NCBI RefSeq assembly: GCF_021044425.1
Contig: NZ_JAJNEC010000005.1
Location: forward strand, 1,116,001 to 1,180,000
Direction: 5' to 3'
From: Niabella pedocola
Lineage (GTDB): Bacteria > Bacteroidota > Bacteroidia > Chitinophagales > Chitinophagaceae
Length of the DNA stretch: 64,000 bases
The position numbers and the translations under genes are program-made. The notes beneath the pieces were generated by a model, which searched no databases, had not been told where the DNA came from, and saw only the letters and a program-made list of their open reading frames with translations. Of this stretch, positions 26,095-33,408 are shown piece after piece (the first letter of the stretch is position 1; each line of letters begins with the position of its first letter).

Positions 26095-27855
26095 CTACTG
26101 CTTACCGCTCGTGCTGTCCTTTCGGGGTGCGGCACTGGTGGTATCTTTAGCTCCTGCGGCGGTTCCTCCTGTCTGGCTTTTGGAGGAGCTGGCCGGTTTG
26201 GAATTCATTTTAGTCACCTGGTCAATTAAGCCCTGCACCTGTTGTTTCACATTATCATTTGGGGCATATTGCAGTGCCACATTCAAATACTTCAATCCGT
26301 TTTCTTTGTCGCCCTTTTCATTTACATAATAAGGGAACAGTACCGCGGCTGCACTAAAGGCATTGGTTTTTGCATCCCTAGCCGTATCTTTTTGAGAGAA
26401 TGCCACCAGTTTTTCCGCATCCGGAATCAGGACATTCTTTGCATAGGAGGAGTCAAATACACGGCTGTTATTGAACGTCCACAGGTAACCATAGTTCACA
26501 TCGGGGAATTTAGTACGCATGGCGTCAAACACCTTCCAGGATTTTTCATATTCCTTACCCTGATAGTATGCACGGTATCCGGCATCAAAATAATCATTGA
26601 TCGTAGGGTTGGGTTTAATCTCCAGGATTTTGCTCAACAGATCGCCCTGCAGTGCGTATTGCTTCTTATCTGCAAAGAATTTAGCACCTTCCTGCAGCAT
26701 TTTTATCCTGCCGGCAATGGTTGTATCGGCTTTCAAACCATCTTCGTACGCTTTCATTACTTCGGTTTCTTTACCCGGTGTAGCCGCATAAACGGTTGCC
26801 TTCAGGTTGAAATCCAGGGGATCCATATCTTCCTTATCCGCATTTGCGAAATACTTTTCCATATAGGGCAGGGCCGCTTTGGCGTCGCCCTTATCTACAT
26901 AGCTCCAGGCCAGTAATTTGTACAGCTTGGGTTTGGCCAGGTCTCCCATTTTTTGCAGAATACCGGTACCGGATGCAATAGCCTGATCATATTTCTTTTC
27001 CAGGTAGAACGTTTGTGCCTTATAGTAGTCGTTCCAGGGGCTGGGGTCAGAATTGGCAATGATCTTATCAGCCACGGCATTTGCCCCGGCATAATCACCA
27101 GTACCTATTTTATATTCGTACAACGCATCATAAGCGGGAACGTAGGCAGGGTTGGCCGCAATGGCCTTATCAATGTTCTGCAGGTACAGGTCATAGTTCC
27201 GCTGCGATTTAAAGATCAGCCCGTTTCTCAGGTATGCTTTTGCAAAGCTGGGTTCTGCGCTTACCGCATCACTATAGGCCGTAAAAGCAGCCGTACCATC
27301 ACCTGGTTTTGCCTTGCGATAGGCATCACCCAGGTTGGTAAGAATATCGGCGCGTAACCAGTTGTTCTTCGTTTTCTCTGTTTCCGCCTTAGCTTCTTCC
27401 AGTTTTTGCACGGCGTAGTTGATATCACCCACCTTGTCGATGTTATTGTATTCTTTAGCAATGGCCCCACCCACTGCATTCAGGATCTCGGGATCATTTC
27501 CCTTCCGGCCCTTGCTGGCAGTAAGCGCAGCTTCAAAGCTTTGTTTCGCTTCATTGGCCTTGCCGTCCATCAGCTGCAGCTGACCTTTAGCAGCCAGCAG
27601 CCAGGCATCATTGGGCTTTGCAGCCAGTGCCTTATCCAGTGCCTGTTGCGCACCAGCCTTGTCCTGATTATCGATATCTGCACGAACCAGCCAGTAGGTA
27701 GCTTCCGGTTTATCGCCCTGTTTTTCAAAAATTGATTTTGCTCCCAGCACTTTTCCCGAGTATAATGCTTTTACACCATCCTGTATGGATTGAGCATTTA
27801 CTGCTACCCCCAGGATTACTGTAAGTGCCAAAAGACCGATTTTTTTGTTGATCAT
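26095..27855 (-). CDS. Secreted tetratricopeptide repeat protein
   Basis: A 586-residue exported protein with a signal peptide (MINKKIGLLALTVILGVAVNAQ, probable cleavage after NA). The mature part is a chain of TPR-like helical pairs, for example DNQDKAGAQQALDKALAAKPNDAWLL near residues 60-85 and SVEPSFAKAYLRNGLIF-like units near 200-215, continuing to about residue 545. The final 40 residues are a Ser/Thr/Lys/Gly linker. Periplasmic scaffold proteins of this type are often encoded next to PstS-like proteins and TonB operons in Bacteroidota. The specific role is not known. A PstS-like gene lies 59 bases upstream. Confidence 0.8.
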   Translation of the reverse strand: MINKKIGLLALTVILGVAVNAQSIQDGVKALYSGKVLGAKSIFEKQGDKPEATYWLVRADIDNQDKAGAQQALDKALAAKPNDAWLLAAKGQLQLMDGKANEAKQSFEAALTASKGRKGNDPEILNAVGGAIAKEYNNIDKVGDINYAVQKLEEAKAETEKTKNNWLRADILTNLGDAYRKAKPGDGTAAFTAYSDAVSAEPSFAKAYLRNGLIFKSQRNYDLYLQNIDKAIAANPAYVPAYDALYEYKIGTGDYAGANAVADKIIANSDPSPWNDYYKAQTFYLEKKYDQAIASGTGILQKMGDLAKPKLYKLLAWSYVDKGDAKAALPYMEKYFANADKEDMDPLDFNLKATVYAATPGKETEVMKAYEDGLKADTTIAGRIKMLQEGAKFFADKKQYALQGDLLSKILEIKPNPTINDYFDAGYRAYYQGKEYEKSWKVFDAMRTKFPDVNYGYLWTFNNSRVFDSSYAKNVLIPDAEKLVAFSQKDTARDAKTNAFSAAAVLFPYYVNEKGDKENGLKYLNVALQYAPNDNVKQQVQGLIDQVTKMNSKPASSSKSQTGGTAAGAKDTTSAAPRKDSTSGKQ

Positions 27856-27914
27856 TTTTCTAATTTTATTTTACCAGTAAATAATAGAGTTGTAAATATA
27901 CCTTTTTTTAAATT

Positions 27915-28835
27915 TTATTCTTTTGTTTGTGCCGGCCGGATGATGAAGTTCCGCCGTCCGGGCATCAAATATGCTCTTTTAAAAATCAACTGCCCGATTT
28001 CACCTGCCATAAACTCTGCAAACCCTGTGCCTAACCCCCTATGCCCTTCTTTTACAATGTACACCAGGTCCCTTGTCATCGGATACCGTTTGGTGTAGAT
28101 ATTAGCCTGTACCGGTAAGACATATTTTCCAGGCTTGTCGCTGCTTTCCAGCTGCACAATTTTAACCTTTTTTAAAAAACTTAACTGTTGCGCATCGTCC
28201 TGGTTGCCAATCCAGCTTACGCCGATAAACCCGATGGCATTGGGATTGTTGGCCACAAACTGGATCACCGAATCACTGGTACTGGCTCCCATCGCCTTGG
28301 AAGTGATCTTCTGACCTTTTAATACACTGTCTAACAAGAACCTTACCGTACTGGTGGCCGACAACCCGTCAAAAACCGGGATTAGCGGTTTTATATAATT
28401 ACCTGTCAGCACAGACCGGATCTCTCCCATTGTTAATAAGGTGTCGCTGGATGACGGATTTACGATCACCGCAACCGCATCCCGGGCCACCGGTAATTGT
28501 TTTACCACTACATGCAGCGAATCCACAACCGACTGCAGCTGCTTTTCCGATAGCTTTATCGTGGCAATCACCATCCGGATGCTATCATTGAACAGGTCGG
28601 CCATACACTCGGCTTCCGGCTTATATTGTGCATGGATCTTTGTGCTGTCATTATTGGATTCGTACACCTGGATCAACGCATCTACAATCGGACGGAACGA
28701 TTCATCCACGCTAATGGTAATTGCGCCTTTTTTTGGAGTATCGGTAAGCACCCGGGCCTGGTTGTCGCCCGATGCACAGGAATACAATAAGATCCACAAC
28801 ACACTGCCCAATAGTACAAGGCGCAATACTTTCAT
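27915..28835 (-). CDS. PstS-like substrate-binding lipoprotein
   Basis: A 306-residue protein of the phosphate-binding PstS family (PBP-like). The N-terminus MKVLRLVLLGSVLWILLYSCAS is a lipoprotein signal with the modified Cys near residue 20. The mature part carries GAITISVDESFRPIVDALI at the start of the fold, ATSTVRFLLDSVL and the NNPNAIGFIGVSW segment seen in PstS proteins. It has no pstC, pstA or pstB neighbours, so a role in ATP-driven phosphate uptake is doubtful; in Bacteroidota such genes commonly accompany TonB/ExbD operons. Four bases separate it from the small membrane protein upstream. Confidence 0.78.
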   Translation of the reverse strand: MKVLRLVLLGSVLWILLYSCASGDNQARVLTDTPKKGAITISVDESFRPIVDALIQVYESNNDSTKIHAQYKPEAECMADLFNDSIRMVIATIKLSEKQLQSVVDSLHVVVKQLPVARDAVAVIVNPSSSDTLLTMGEIRSVLTGNYIKPLIPVFDGLSATSTVRFLLDSVLKGQKITSKAMGASTSDSVIQFVANNPNAIGFIGVSWIGNQDDAQQLSFLKKVKIVQLESSDKPGKYVLPVQANIYTKRYPMTRDLVYIVKEGHRGLGTGFAEFMAGEIGQLIFKRAYLMPGRRNFIIRPAQTKE

Positions 28836-28839
28836 TTCT

Positions 28840-29094
28840 CTATTTAAAATAATTTTTCTTGTAGCCCCGGTAAATCCGCCACCCACCATAAATTACAAAC
28901 AACGCTCCCAACAGGATATCTATTGTGTCCGGCGGAAATCGTTTGTTCAACGCCAGGTCAAATTGGTGCCGCACGATCAGAAACACCCCCACAAAAATGA
29001 TCATCACACCCATGGCATAATCCAGTACCGATCGCATCCCGGCAACTCTTTTGTTCCGTTGCCTTTCATAATCTTCATTTGATTTTACAGTCAT
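28840..29094 (-). CDS. Small two-helix membrane protein
   Basis: An 84-residue protein (MTVKSNEDYERQRNKRVAG...) with a basic cytoplasmic head and two hydrophobic helices at about residues 24-42 and 56-74, ending in a basic tail (YRGYKKNYFK). The family is not recognised. It starts at Met17 of a longer frame that would overlap the upstream region; the stop lies 4 bases before the PstS-like gene, so both are probably translated from one message. Its neighbour genes suggest an envelope role (inference). Confidence 0.6.
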   Translation of the reverse strand: MTVKSNEDYERQRNKRVAGMRSVLDYAMGVMIIFVGVFLIVRHQFDLALNKRFPPDTIDILLGALFVIYGGWRIYRGYKKNYFK

Positions 29095-29236
29095 ATCGTT
29101 GATGAGGAGCGGCAATTTATTGATTTTTCTAATTAGATACAAAATTTTAAAATTCCATAATACAGAAGGCCCCCATGCGGTGAAGTATCTGTTAAAATCG
29201 CCACTGTATGAATTAAGTGCTATTTTTATTAACTGT

Positions 29237-29875
29237 ATGTATTTTGTAAAAACTCCCCGGTTGTTGAAAAAGCTCTACAGCCGCTACCTGTGGGATCTTC
29301 CGGCAACGGAAAAAAAGATTTTTTTAACATTTGACGACGGTCCGCACCCCGTGGCCACCCCGTTCGTGCTGGAGCAGCTGCGCTACTGGAATGCAAAAGC
29401 CACTTTTTTTTGCGTAGGAAAGAACGTGATCGCAGAAAACGGACTATTTCGGACACTTCAAAATGAAGGACATCGTATTGGAAATCATACACATAATCAT
29501 CTTAATGGGTGGAAAACGGACACCTCTGCTTACCTGAGCAACGTGCTGCAGGCAGCCGGCCATATCGACTCCGAGCTGTTCCGGCCTCCTTACGGGCGCA
29601 TCAAAAAAGAACAGGGCCGGCTTTTGCAGAAAGGCACTTTGGGACGAACGTTCCGGGTAATTATGTGGGATGTGTTAAGTGGCGACTTTGACCGCAGCCT
29701 GGCGCCCGAAAAATGTTTGGATCATGTATTGAAACATACGCGCAATGGTTCCATTGTGGTTTTCCACGACAGCGAAAAAGCCTTTAAAAACCTTTCTTTT
29801 GCGCTTCCCCGGATGCTTGAATATTTTTCAGGAAAAGGATTTTCTTTTGAAGCGCTGCCGGAGAAATTGTGGTAA
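29237..29875 (+). CDS. Polysaccharide deacetylase family protein (NodB homology)
   Basis: Carbohydrate esterase 4 type enzyme, likely removing acetyl groups from an N-acetylated glycan of the envelope. The preferred start MYFVKTPRLLKKLYSRYLWDL gives 212 residues. NodB motif 1 is FLTFDDGPHP (metal and catalytic Asp), motif 2 is GNHTHNH (metal-binding histidines) and motif 3 is FRPPYGR. IMWDVLSGDFD and GSIVVFHDS are motifs 4 and 5. There is no cleavable signal; the N-terminus is basic and amphipathic. The frame also opens 46 codons earlier, without family similarity. A terminator follows. Confidence 0.9.
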   Translation: MYFVKTPRLLKKLYSRYLWDLPATEKKIFLTFDDGPHPVATPFVLEQLRYWNAKATFFCVGKNVIAENGLFRTLQNEGHRIGNHTHNHLNGWKTDTSAYLSNVLQAAGHIDSELFRPPYGRIKKEQGRLLQKGTLGRTFRVIMWDVLSGDFDRSLAPEKCLDHVLKHTRNGSIVVFHDSEKAFKNLSFALPRMLEYFSGKGFSFEALPEKLW

Positions 29876-29880
29876 AAACA

Positions 29881-29912
29881 GGGCCCGGGTGAACACCCAA
29901 GCCCGATTTTTA
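29881..29912 (+). terminator. Terminator after the polysaccharide deacetylase gene
   Basis: A nested hairpin (GGGC/GCCC outside, GGGTG/CACCC inside, loop AA) followed by GATTTTTAAT, 6 bases past the stop codon. Confidence 0.75.
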
Positions 29913-30010
29913 ATCCGTACCCTATGAAAACTTAGGGGTGAAGGTAGATTGTTTTCAACACTTTGTCAAAAAAATATTGGTTAATATTGCCAATTTAACA
30001 ACCCTGAATA

Positions 30011-30775
30011 ATGCTGATAGATACGCATGCTCATATTTATAGTAAAGAATTTGATACCGACCGGGCCGAAATGATCCGGAGGGCTTTTGATGCCTCCGTG
30101 GATGCGATCCTGATGCCGGCCATCGACAGTGAAACCCATCCTTCCATGCTGCAGGTGGAAGCAGACTATCCGGGGAAATGCCTGAGTATGATCGGACTGC
30201 ACCCGGTTTCTGTAAAAGAGAATTTCAGGGAGGAACTTCAAAAAATTGAAACGCTGCTAAAAGAGCGGTCCTTTATTGCCATTGGAGAAACGGGACTGGA
30301 CTTTTACTGGGACCTGAGCTTTAAAGAACAACAGGAAGCCGCGTTGGAACAACAAATCGAATGGGCCCTGGAATATGCGCTGCCCCTGGTGATCCATAGC
30401 CGGGAATCGACGGATGCCTGCCTGGAGATCATCAAAAAACATACATCCCGGGGATTACGCGGCGTGTTCCACTGCTTCGGAGGCAGCCTGGACCAGGCAA
30501 AGGCGATCATCGATGCCGGTTTTTACCTGGGGATCGGGGGTGTGCTTACCTTTAAAAAAGCGGGGCTGGATCAGGTGTTAAAAGAGGTACCGTTAGAGCA
30601 TATCATCCTGGAAACAGATGCGCCCTATCTGGCTCCTGTACCATACCGTGGAAAGCGGAATGAACCGGCATATCTGCCGCTGATCGCGCAAAAGCTGGCC
30701 GAGGTGACCGGAACAGACCTTGCAGAAATCGCACGGATCACTACCGCCAATGCAAAAAAATTATTCGCTTTATAG
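30011..30775 (+). CDS. TatD family metal-dependent hydrolase (DNase)
   Basis: Cytosolic TIM-barrel hydrolase of the TatD/YcfH/YjjV group, described as 3'-5' exonuclease or endonuclease on DNA and RNA. In 254 residues the metal-binding residues are visible: DTHAHIY at the start, the glutamate in FIAIGETGLDFYWD, the histidine in LPLVIHSRES, the histidine in GVFHCFGGS, and the aspartate in HIILETDAPYLAPVPYRGKRNEP. Length is standard. It is followed directly by the tRNA-Ser region. The product is solidly a family member; which of the paralogues (TatD, YcfH) it corresponds to is open. Confidence 0.92.
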   Translation: MLIDTHAHIYSKEFDTDRAEMIRRAFDASVDAILMPAIDSETHPSMLQVEADYPGKCLSMIGLHPVSVKENFREELQKIETLLKERSFIAIGETGLDFYWDLSFKEQQEAALEQQIEWALEYALPLVIHSRESTDACLEIIKKHTSRGLRGVFHCFGGSLDQAKAIIDAGFYLGIGGVLTFKKAGLDQVLKEVPLEHIILETDAPYLAPVPYRGKRNEPAYLPLIAQKLAEVTGTDLAEIARITTANAKKLFAL

Positions 30776-30787
30776 CGTCAGATCCCG

Positions 30788-30795
30788 TATTTTTG
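30788..30795 (+). promoter_or_regulatory. Possible -7 element for the tRNA-Ser region
   Basis: TATTTTTG matches TAnnTTTG and lies 31 bases before the first, degenerate tRNA-Ser copy. This suggests that the original tRNA gene occupied the first position. A -33 element is not clear. Confidence 0.4.
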
Positions 30796-30825
30796 CAGCC
30801 CTTCCGATGGATACCGGGATTTTTT

Positions 30826-30905
30826 GGAGACGTGTCCGAGTGGTTGAAGGAGTCCCGCACAGCGGGAGAAAGTGTGTATACGGAAGAAACGCTATCACGA
30901 ATTGA
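30826..30905 (+). pseudogene. Degenerate tRNA-Ser copy 1
   Basis: The first 27 bases (acceptor 5' strand and D arm) are identical to those of the intact tRNA-Ser downstream. The anticodon arm is then replaced by a perfect palindrome (TCCCGC ACA GCGGGA, 30853-30867), which leaves no 7-base anticodon loop. The 3' half is decayed (GAAACGCTATCACGAATTG against GAAACTGTATCGCGAGTTCG) and lacks a matching acceptor strand. It cannot be a functional tRNA. Confidence 0.8.
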
Positions 30906-30968
30906 TGTAAGGGGGCAGCCCCGAAATTTATTAGGCTCTTTGATTGAAGAAGATGAAGTTATAAAAAT

Positions 30969-31055
30969 GGAGACGTGTCCGAGTGGTTGAAGGAGCACGC
31001 CTGGAAAGTGTGTATACGGGAAACTGTATCGCGAGTTCGAATCTCGCCGTCTCCG
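30969..31055 (+). tRNA. tRNA-Ser (anticodon GGA)
   Basis: An 87-base class II tRNA: acceptor arms GGAGACG and CGTCTCC pair perfectly with discriminator G, the D arm is TCCGAGTGGTTGAAGGA, the anticodon arm has loop CTGGAAA (anticodon GGA, reading UCC and UCU), there is a long variable arm, and the T arm is CGCGAGTTCGAATCTCG-like with the TTCGAAT loop intact. CCA is not encoded. A strong terminator follows. It is the only intact tRNA seen in the window. Confidence 0.95.
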
Positions 31056-31056
31056 C

Positions 31057-31087
31057 AAAGCGCATTGATGATCAATGCGCTTTTTTT
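31057..31087 (+). terminator. Terminator of tRNA-Ser
   Basis: A perfect 12-bp stem (AAAGCGCATTGA paired with TCAATGCGCTTT) with loop TGA is followed by a run of T. Copies occur at 31478-31508 (one base change, GCGC to GCAC) and 31899-31929 in the array. Confidence 0.88.
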
Positions 31088-31371
31088 ATTTTAACCCTGG
31101 AATAACCTTGCCTTATTTTGTCTATATTTTGCAGAGCGGGAAAGATGACTCTTTTTATATAGGTCAATGTGATGATTTAGACAGGCGCATGTCTAAGCAC
31201 TTTGATGGATTCAGCAAATACACCGTATCTAAAAGACCGCTTAGAATGGTTTATTTTGAAGTTTTTCCCTTACGCGCTGATGCCATCAAGAGAGAGCGTC
31301 AGATCAAAAAAATGAAAAGCAGAAAGTTCATTCTGCAACTAATTGAAAATTGGAGTAAGGACTGGCAATAG
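31075..31371 (+). CDS. GIY-YIG nuclease family protein, copy 1
   Basis: Small single-domain GIY-YIG protein (YhbQ-like). The core is PYFVYILQSGKDDSFYIGQCDDLDRRMSKH: VYI and YIG stand for the two name-giving motifs, the RR pair follows, and the glutamate of VYFEVF is the likely metal ligand. The lysine-rich tail (KRERQIKKMKSRKFILQLI) is typical of the family. The ATG at 31075 lies inside the tRNA terminator stem; family alignment favours starting at the TTG at 31108 (87 residues). Endonuclease activity is inferred. It sits directly behind the intact tRNA-Ser, with no promoter of its own seen. Confidence 0.8.
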   Translation: MRFFYFNPGITLPYFVYILQSGKDDSFYIGQCDDLDRRMSKHFDGFSKYTVSKRPLRMVYFEVFPLRADAIKRERQIKKMKSRKFILQLIENWSKDWQ

Positions 31372-31389
31372 ATCTTCGTTAATATTGAA

Positions 31390-31476
31390 GTGGTTGAAGG
31401 AGTCCCGCATTGGCGGGAGAAAGTGTGTATACGGGAAACTGTATCGTCCCGATTTCGGGAAATCTCGCCGTCTCCG
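31390..31476 (+). pseudogene. Degenerate tRNA-Ser copy 2
   Basis: This lacks the first 14 bases of the tRNA. Two palindromes replace functional parts: TCCCGCATTGGCGGGA (31403-31418) in the anticodon arm and TCCCGATTTCGGGA (31447-31460) in the T arm. The variable arm and the 3' acceptor strand are unchanged from the intact gene. Confidence 0.85.
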
Positions 31477-31495
31477 CAAAGCGCATTGATGATCA

Positions 31496-31792
31496 ATGCA
31501 CTTTTTTTATTTTAACCCTGGAATAACCTTGCCTTATTTTGTCTATATTTTGCAGAGCGGGAAAGATGCCTCTTTTTATATAGGTCAATGTGATGATTTA
31601 GACAGGCGCATGTCTAAGCACTTTGATGGATTCAGCAAATACACCGCATCTAAAAGACCGCTTAGAATGGTTTATTTTGAAGTTTTTCCCTTACGCGCTG
31701 ATGCCATCAAGAGAGAGCGTCAGATCAAAAAAATGAAAAGCAGAAAGTTCATTCTGCAACTAATTGAAAATTGGAGTAAGGACTGGCAATAG
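31496..31792 (+). CDS. GIY-YIG nuclease family protein, copy 2
   Basis: Almost identical to copy 1, 421 bases downstream. Protein differences are confined to Arg2 to His, Asp25 to Ala and Val50 to Ala in the longest reading; all motif residues are retained. The same start-site question applies (TTG at 31529). Such low divergence points to a recent duplication, or to gene conversion between the units. It lies behind a tRNA copy that cannot be functional. Confidence 0.75.
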   Translation: MHFFYFNPGITLPYFVYILQSGKDASFYIGQCDDLDRRMSKHFDGFSKYTASKRPLRMVYFEVFPLRADAIKRERQIKKMKSRKFILQLIENWSKDWQ

Positions 31793-31810
31793 ATCTTCGT
31801 TAATATTGAA

Positions 31811-31897
31811 GTGGTTGAAGGAGTCCCGCATTGGCGGGAGAAAGTGTGTATACGGGAAACTGTATCGTCCCGATTTCGGGAAATCTCGCCGTCTCCG
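31811..31897 (+). pseudogene. Degenerate tRNA-Ser copy 3
   Basis: Identical in form to copy 2: 5'-truncated at the D arm, with the same two palindromes at 31824-31839 and 31868-31881. Confidence 0.85.
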
Positions 31898-31916
31898 CAA
31901 AGCGCATTGATGATCA

Positions 31917-32168
31917 ATGCGCTTTTTTTATTTTAACCCTGGAACAACCTTGCCTTATTTTGTCTATATTTTGCAGAGCGGGAAAGATGCCTCTTTTTAT
32001 ATAGGTCAATGCAATGACTTGGACAGGCGCATGGCTAAGCATTTTGATGACCTCAACTCATTGAGTTTTAAACTGCAAACTTCAAACTTGAAACCTACTG
32101 CCCCGGTAGGCTGCTTTTTCGAACCGGATATTCTTCCGATATTGGGAAAATTTTTCAGGATCTGCTAG
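31917..32168 (+). pseudogene. GIY-YIG nuclease copy 3, truncated
   Basis: The first 44 codons match copies 1 and 2 (PYFVYILQSGKDASFYIGQ), then several base changes accumulate (CNDLDRRMAKHFDD) and homology stops near 32050. The rest of the frame (LNSLSFKLQTSNLK...) is unrelated sequence, so the glutamate and the basic tail are lost. A functional nuclease is unlikely. Confidence 0.8.
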
Positions 32169-32191
32169 AAGTAACCGGATATATATGCTCA

Positions 32192-32953
32192 TTGTTGATT
32201 GGTGTGTCGTTAGGACTTATCGGCAGCGGCGGTTCTATTTTAGCCATCCCGATACTGGTATATTTTTTTGGGCTCACACCGGAACATGCCACCACCCACT
32301 CCCTGTTTATTGTAGGCATTACTTCGGCTATCGCTGTGAGGAAACATTACCGGTTTGGGAACCTGAAACTCCGGGAGGCGCTTTATTTTGCAATTCCCTC
32401 GATCATCAGCCTGCTGCTTTCCCGCAAGTATCTCCTGCCGGCCATTCCCGAGGTGATTTTTGACCGGGGTCTTATCATCACCAAGCATATGGCAATGATG
32501 GTATTGTTTGCCCTGCTTATGATGGGTGCTTCGCTTTCGATGATCCGGAAGCCCATTCCATCAACTGTTTCAGGACAGGTTTCGATCAGCCGCCTGGTAC
32601 TACTGGGCTTACTCATTGGAATCGTGACGGGTTTCCTGGGCGCGGGAGGAGGTTTTCTGATTGTACCCGTTCTGATTTTCTATGGCGGTATGAGCATGCG
32701 GCATGCCATCGCCACATCCCTGCTTATTATTACCATTAACTCGCTCAGTGGGTTTATCGGCGACCTTGTGAACCATGTGGTGTTTGACAAACGGATCCTG
32801 GTTACCGTGTCTGCCACCGCAATCACCGGTATGTTTGCAGGACTCTATCTATCCAACCGGATCGACACCTACAAGCTGAAGCCGGTTTTCGGATGGTTTA
32901 TTTTCCTGATGGGTATTTTTATACTTACCAAAGAGCTGTTCTTTAGCCGGTAA
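32192..32953 (+). CDS. TSUP (TauE/SafE) family membrane permease
   Basis: Eight-helix transporter of the sulfite-exporter TauE/SafE family, commonly moving sulfur-containing anions or other small organic anions. The two halves repeat: GVSLGLIGSGGSILAIPILVYFFGLTPEHATTHSL at the start and IGIVTGFLGAGGGFLIVPVLIFYGGMSMRHAIATSL near residues 143-177, the family's duplicated G-x-G-G-G motifs. The annotated start is a TTG that falls inside the first helix; in-frame codons upstream (…VTGYICSLLIG) fit the family better but contain no ATG or GTG back to the GIY-YIG remnant. The gene's 5' end may have been cut by the repeat array. Substrate unknown. Confidence 0.85.
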   Translation: MLIGVSLGLIGSGGSILAIPILVYFFGLTPEHATTHSLFIVGITSAIAVRKHYRFGNLKLREALYFAIPSIISLLLSRKYLLPAIPEVIFDRGLIITKHMAMMVLFALLMMGASLSMIRKPIPSTVSGQVSISRLVLLGLLIGIVTGFLGAGGGFLIVPVLIFYGGMSMRHAIATSLLIITINSLSGFIGDLVNHVVFDKRILVTVSATAITGMFAGLYLSNRIDTYKLKPVFGWFIFLMGIFILTKELFFSR

Positions 32954-33183
32954 AGTGTTTTTTGCCGGAAGCTGCTTTACTTAGTGAAATGGAACTTTCA
33001 ACATCGAAAGATTATCGGTTATTGTGAACGTTTGGCCATCAAGCCATGTTTGTGCTGGCTCTCCGGATAACTGCGATGGTTTCCGATTACCCCTGCAGGG
33101 TTTCGGGCTGTTCTTTGAGGCTGTTTTAGAATTATTTCATCCCTTCGGGATTTGTGTCTGCACCATTCCCATCATTCCCATTT

Positions 33184-33270
33184 ACATCCGGAGGATATAA
33201 AAAGGCACGCCTGAAAATCATTCAATCGAACACTTATAAAAGAACGTCGGTGCGCGTCATCCGGCCAGTT
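33184..33270 (-). pseudogene. Decayed tssD 3' end and downstream sequence
   Basis: This stretch aligns with 33334-33429: a 20-base block starting ACATCCGGAGG is identical, the middle is diverged (CCTGAAAATCATTCA against CCTGAAAACCATTCA), and the end CCGGCCAGTT is shared. On the minus strand it reads NNWPDDA where the intact TssD ends NNWPDEA, but the stop codon is lost, and codons resembling SKLDPL lie in another frame just upstream. It looks like the vestige of a further tssD copy. The terminator stem is not preserved. Confidence 0.6.
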
Positions 33271-33351
33271 GTTCCTATTAGCGGATCTAATTTGCTCAGC
33301 CCCGGGATTTTTGCGCTTATATCATCCCGATCCACATCCGGAGGATATAAA

Positions 33352-33389
33352 AAAAGTACCCCCTGAAAACCATTCAGTCCGGTACTTTT
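33352..33389 (-). terminator. Terminator of the T6SS cluster
   Basis: A 9-bp stem (AAAAGTACC paired with GGTACTTTT) encloses a second small stem (CTGAA/TTCAG), and on the minus strand it is followed by a run of T, 19 bases past the last tssD stop codon. Confidence 0.82.
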
Positions 33390-33408
33390 ACAAAAGAGGC
33401 CTGATCCG

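Larger units (their letters stand above)
30983..32050 (+). repeat. Tandem tRNA-Ser/GIY-YIG array, period about 421 bp
   Basis: Three head-to-tail units each run from GTGGTTGAAGG of the tRNA-Ser D arm through the tRNA 3' part, its terminator and a GIY-YIG ORF: unit 1 is 30983-31389 (407 bases, containing the intact tRNA), unit 2 is 31390-31810 (421) and unit 3 starts at 31811 and loses homology near 32050. The 14-base difference between units 1 and 2 equals the extra length of two palindromes (8 and 6 bases). Units 2 and 3 are almost identical up to about 32005, then unit 3 diverges. Confidence 0.93.
32954..33408. other. 455-bp intergenic region with a tssD remnant
   Basis: The left part (32954-33130) shows nothing recognisable. 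At 33137-33152 the palindrome ATCCC TTC GGGAT belongs to the small TCCCG/CGGGA class. Two related elements follow: a decayed one at 33184-33270 and the intact downstream region of tssD at 33334-33429, both listed separately. Confidence 0.6.

Noticed and set aside
30826..30905. Second functional tRNA-Ser or a tRNA with an intron
   Set aside because: The anticodon arm is replaced by a hairpin with a 3-base loop and the 3' acceptor strand is missing, so neither folding nor splicing would give a tRNA.
30826..32050. Possible CRISPR array
   Set aside because: The repeats are about 421 bases, contain genes and show no short repeat-spacer pattern; no cas genes are present.
33154..33366. 70-codon plus-strand frame in the gap beyond tssD
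   Set aside because: It reads across the two related terminator-region repeats and has no protein features.
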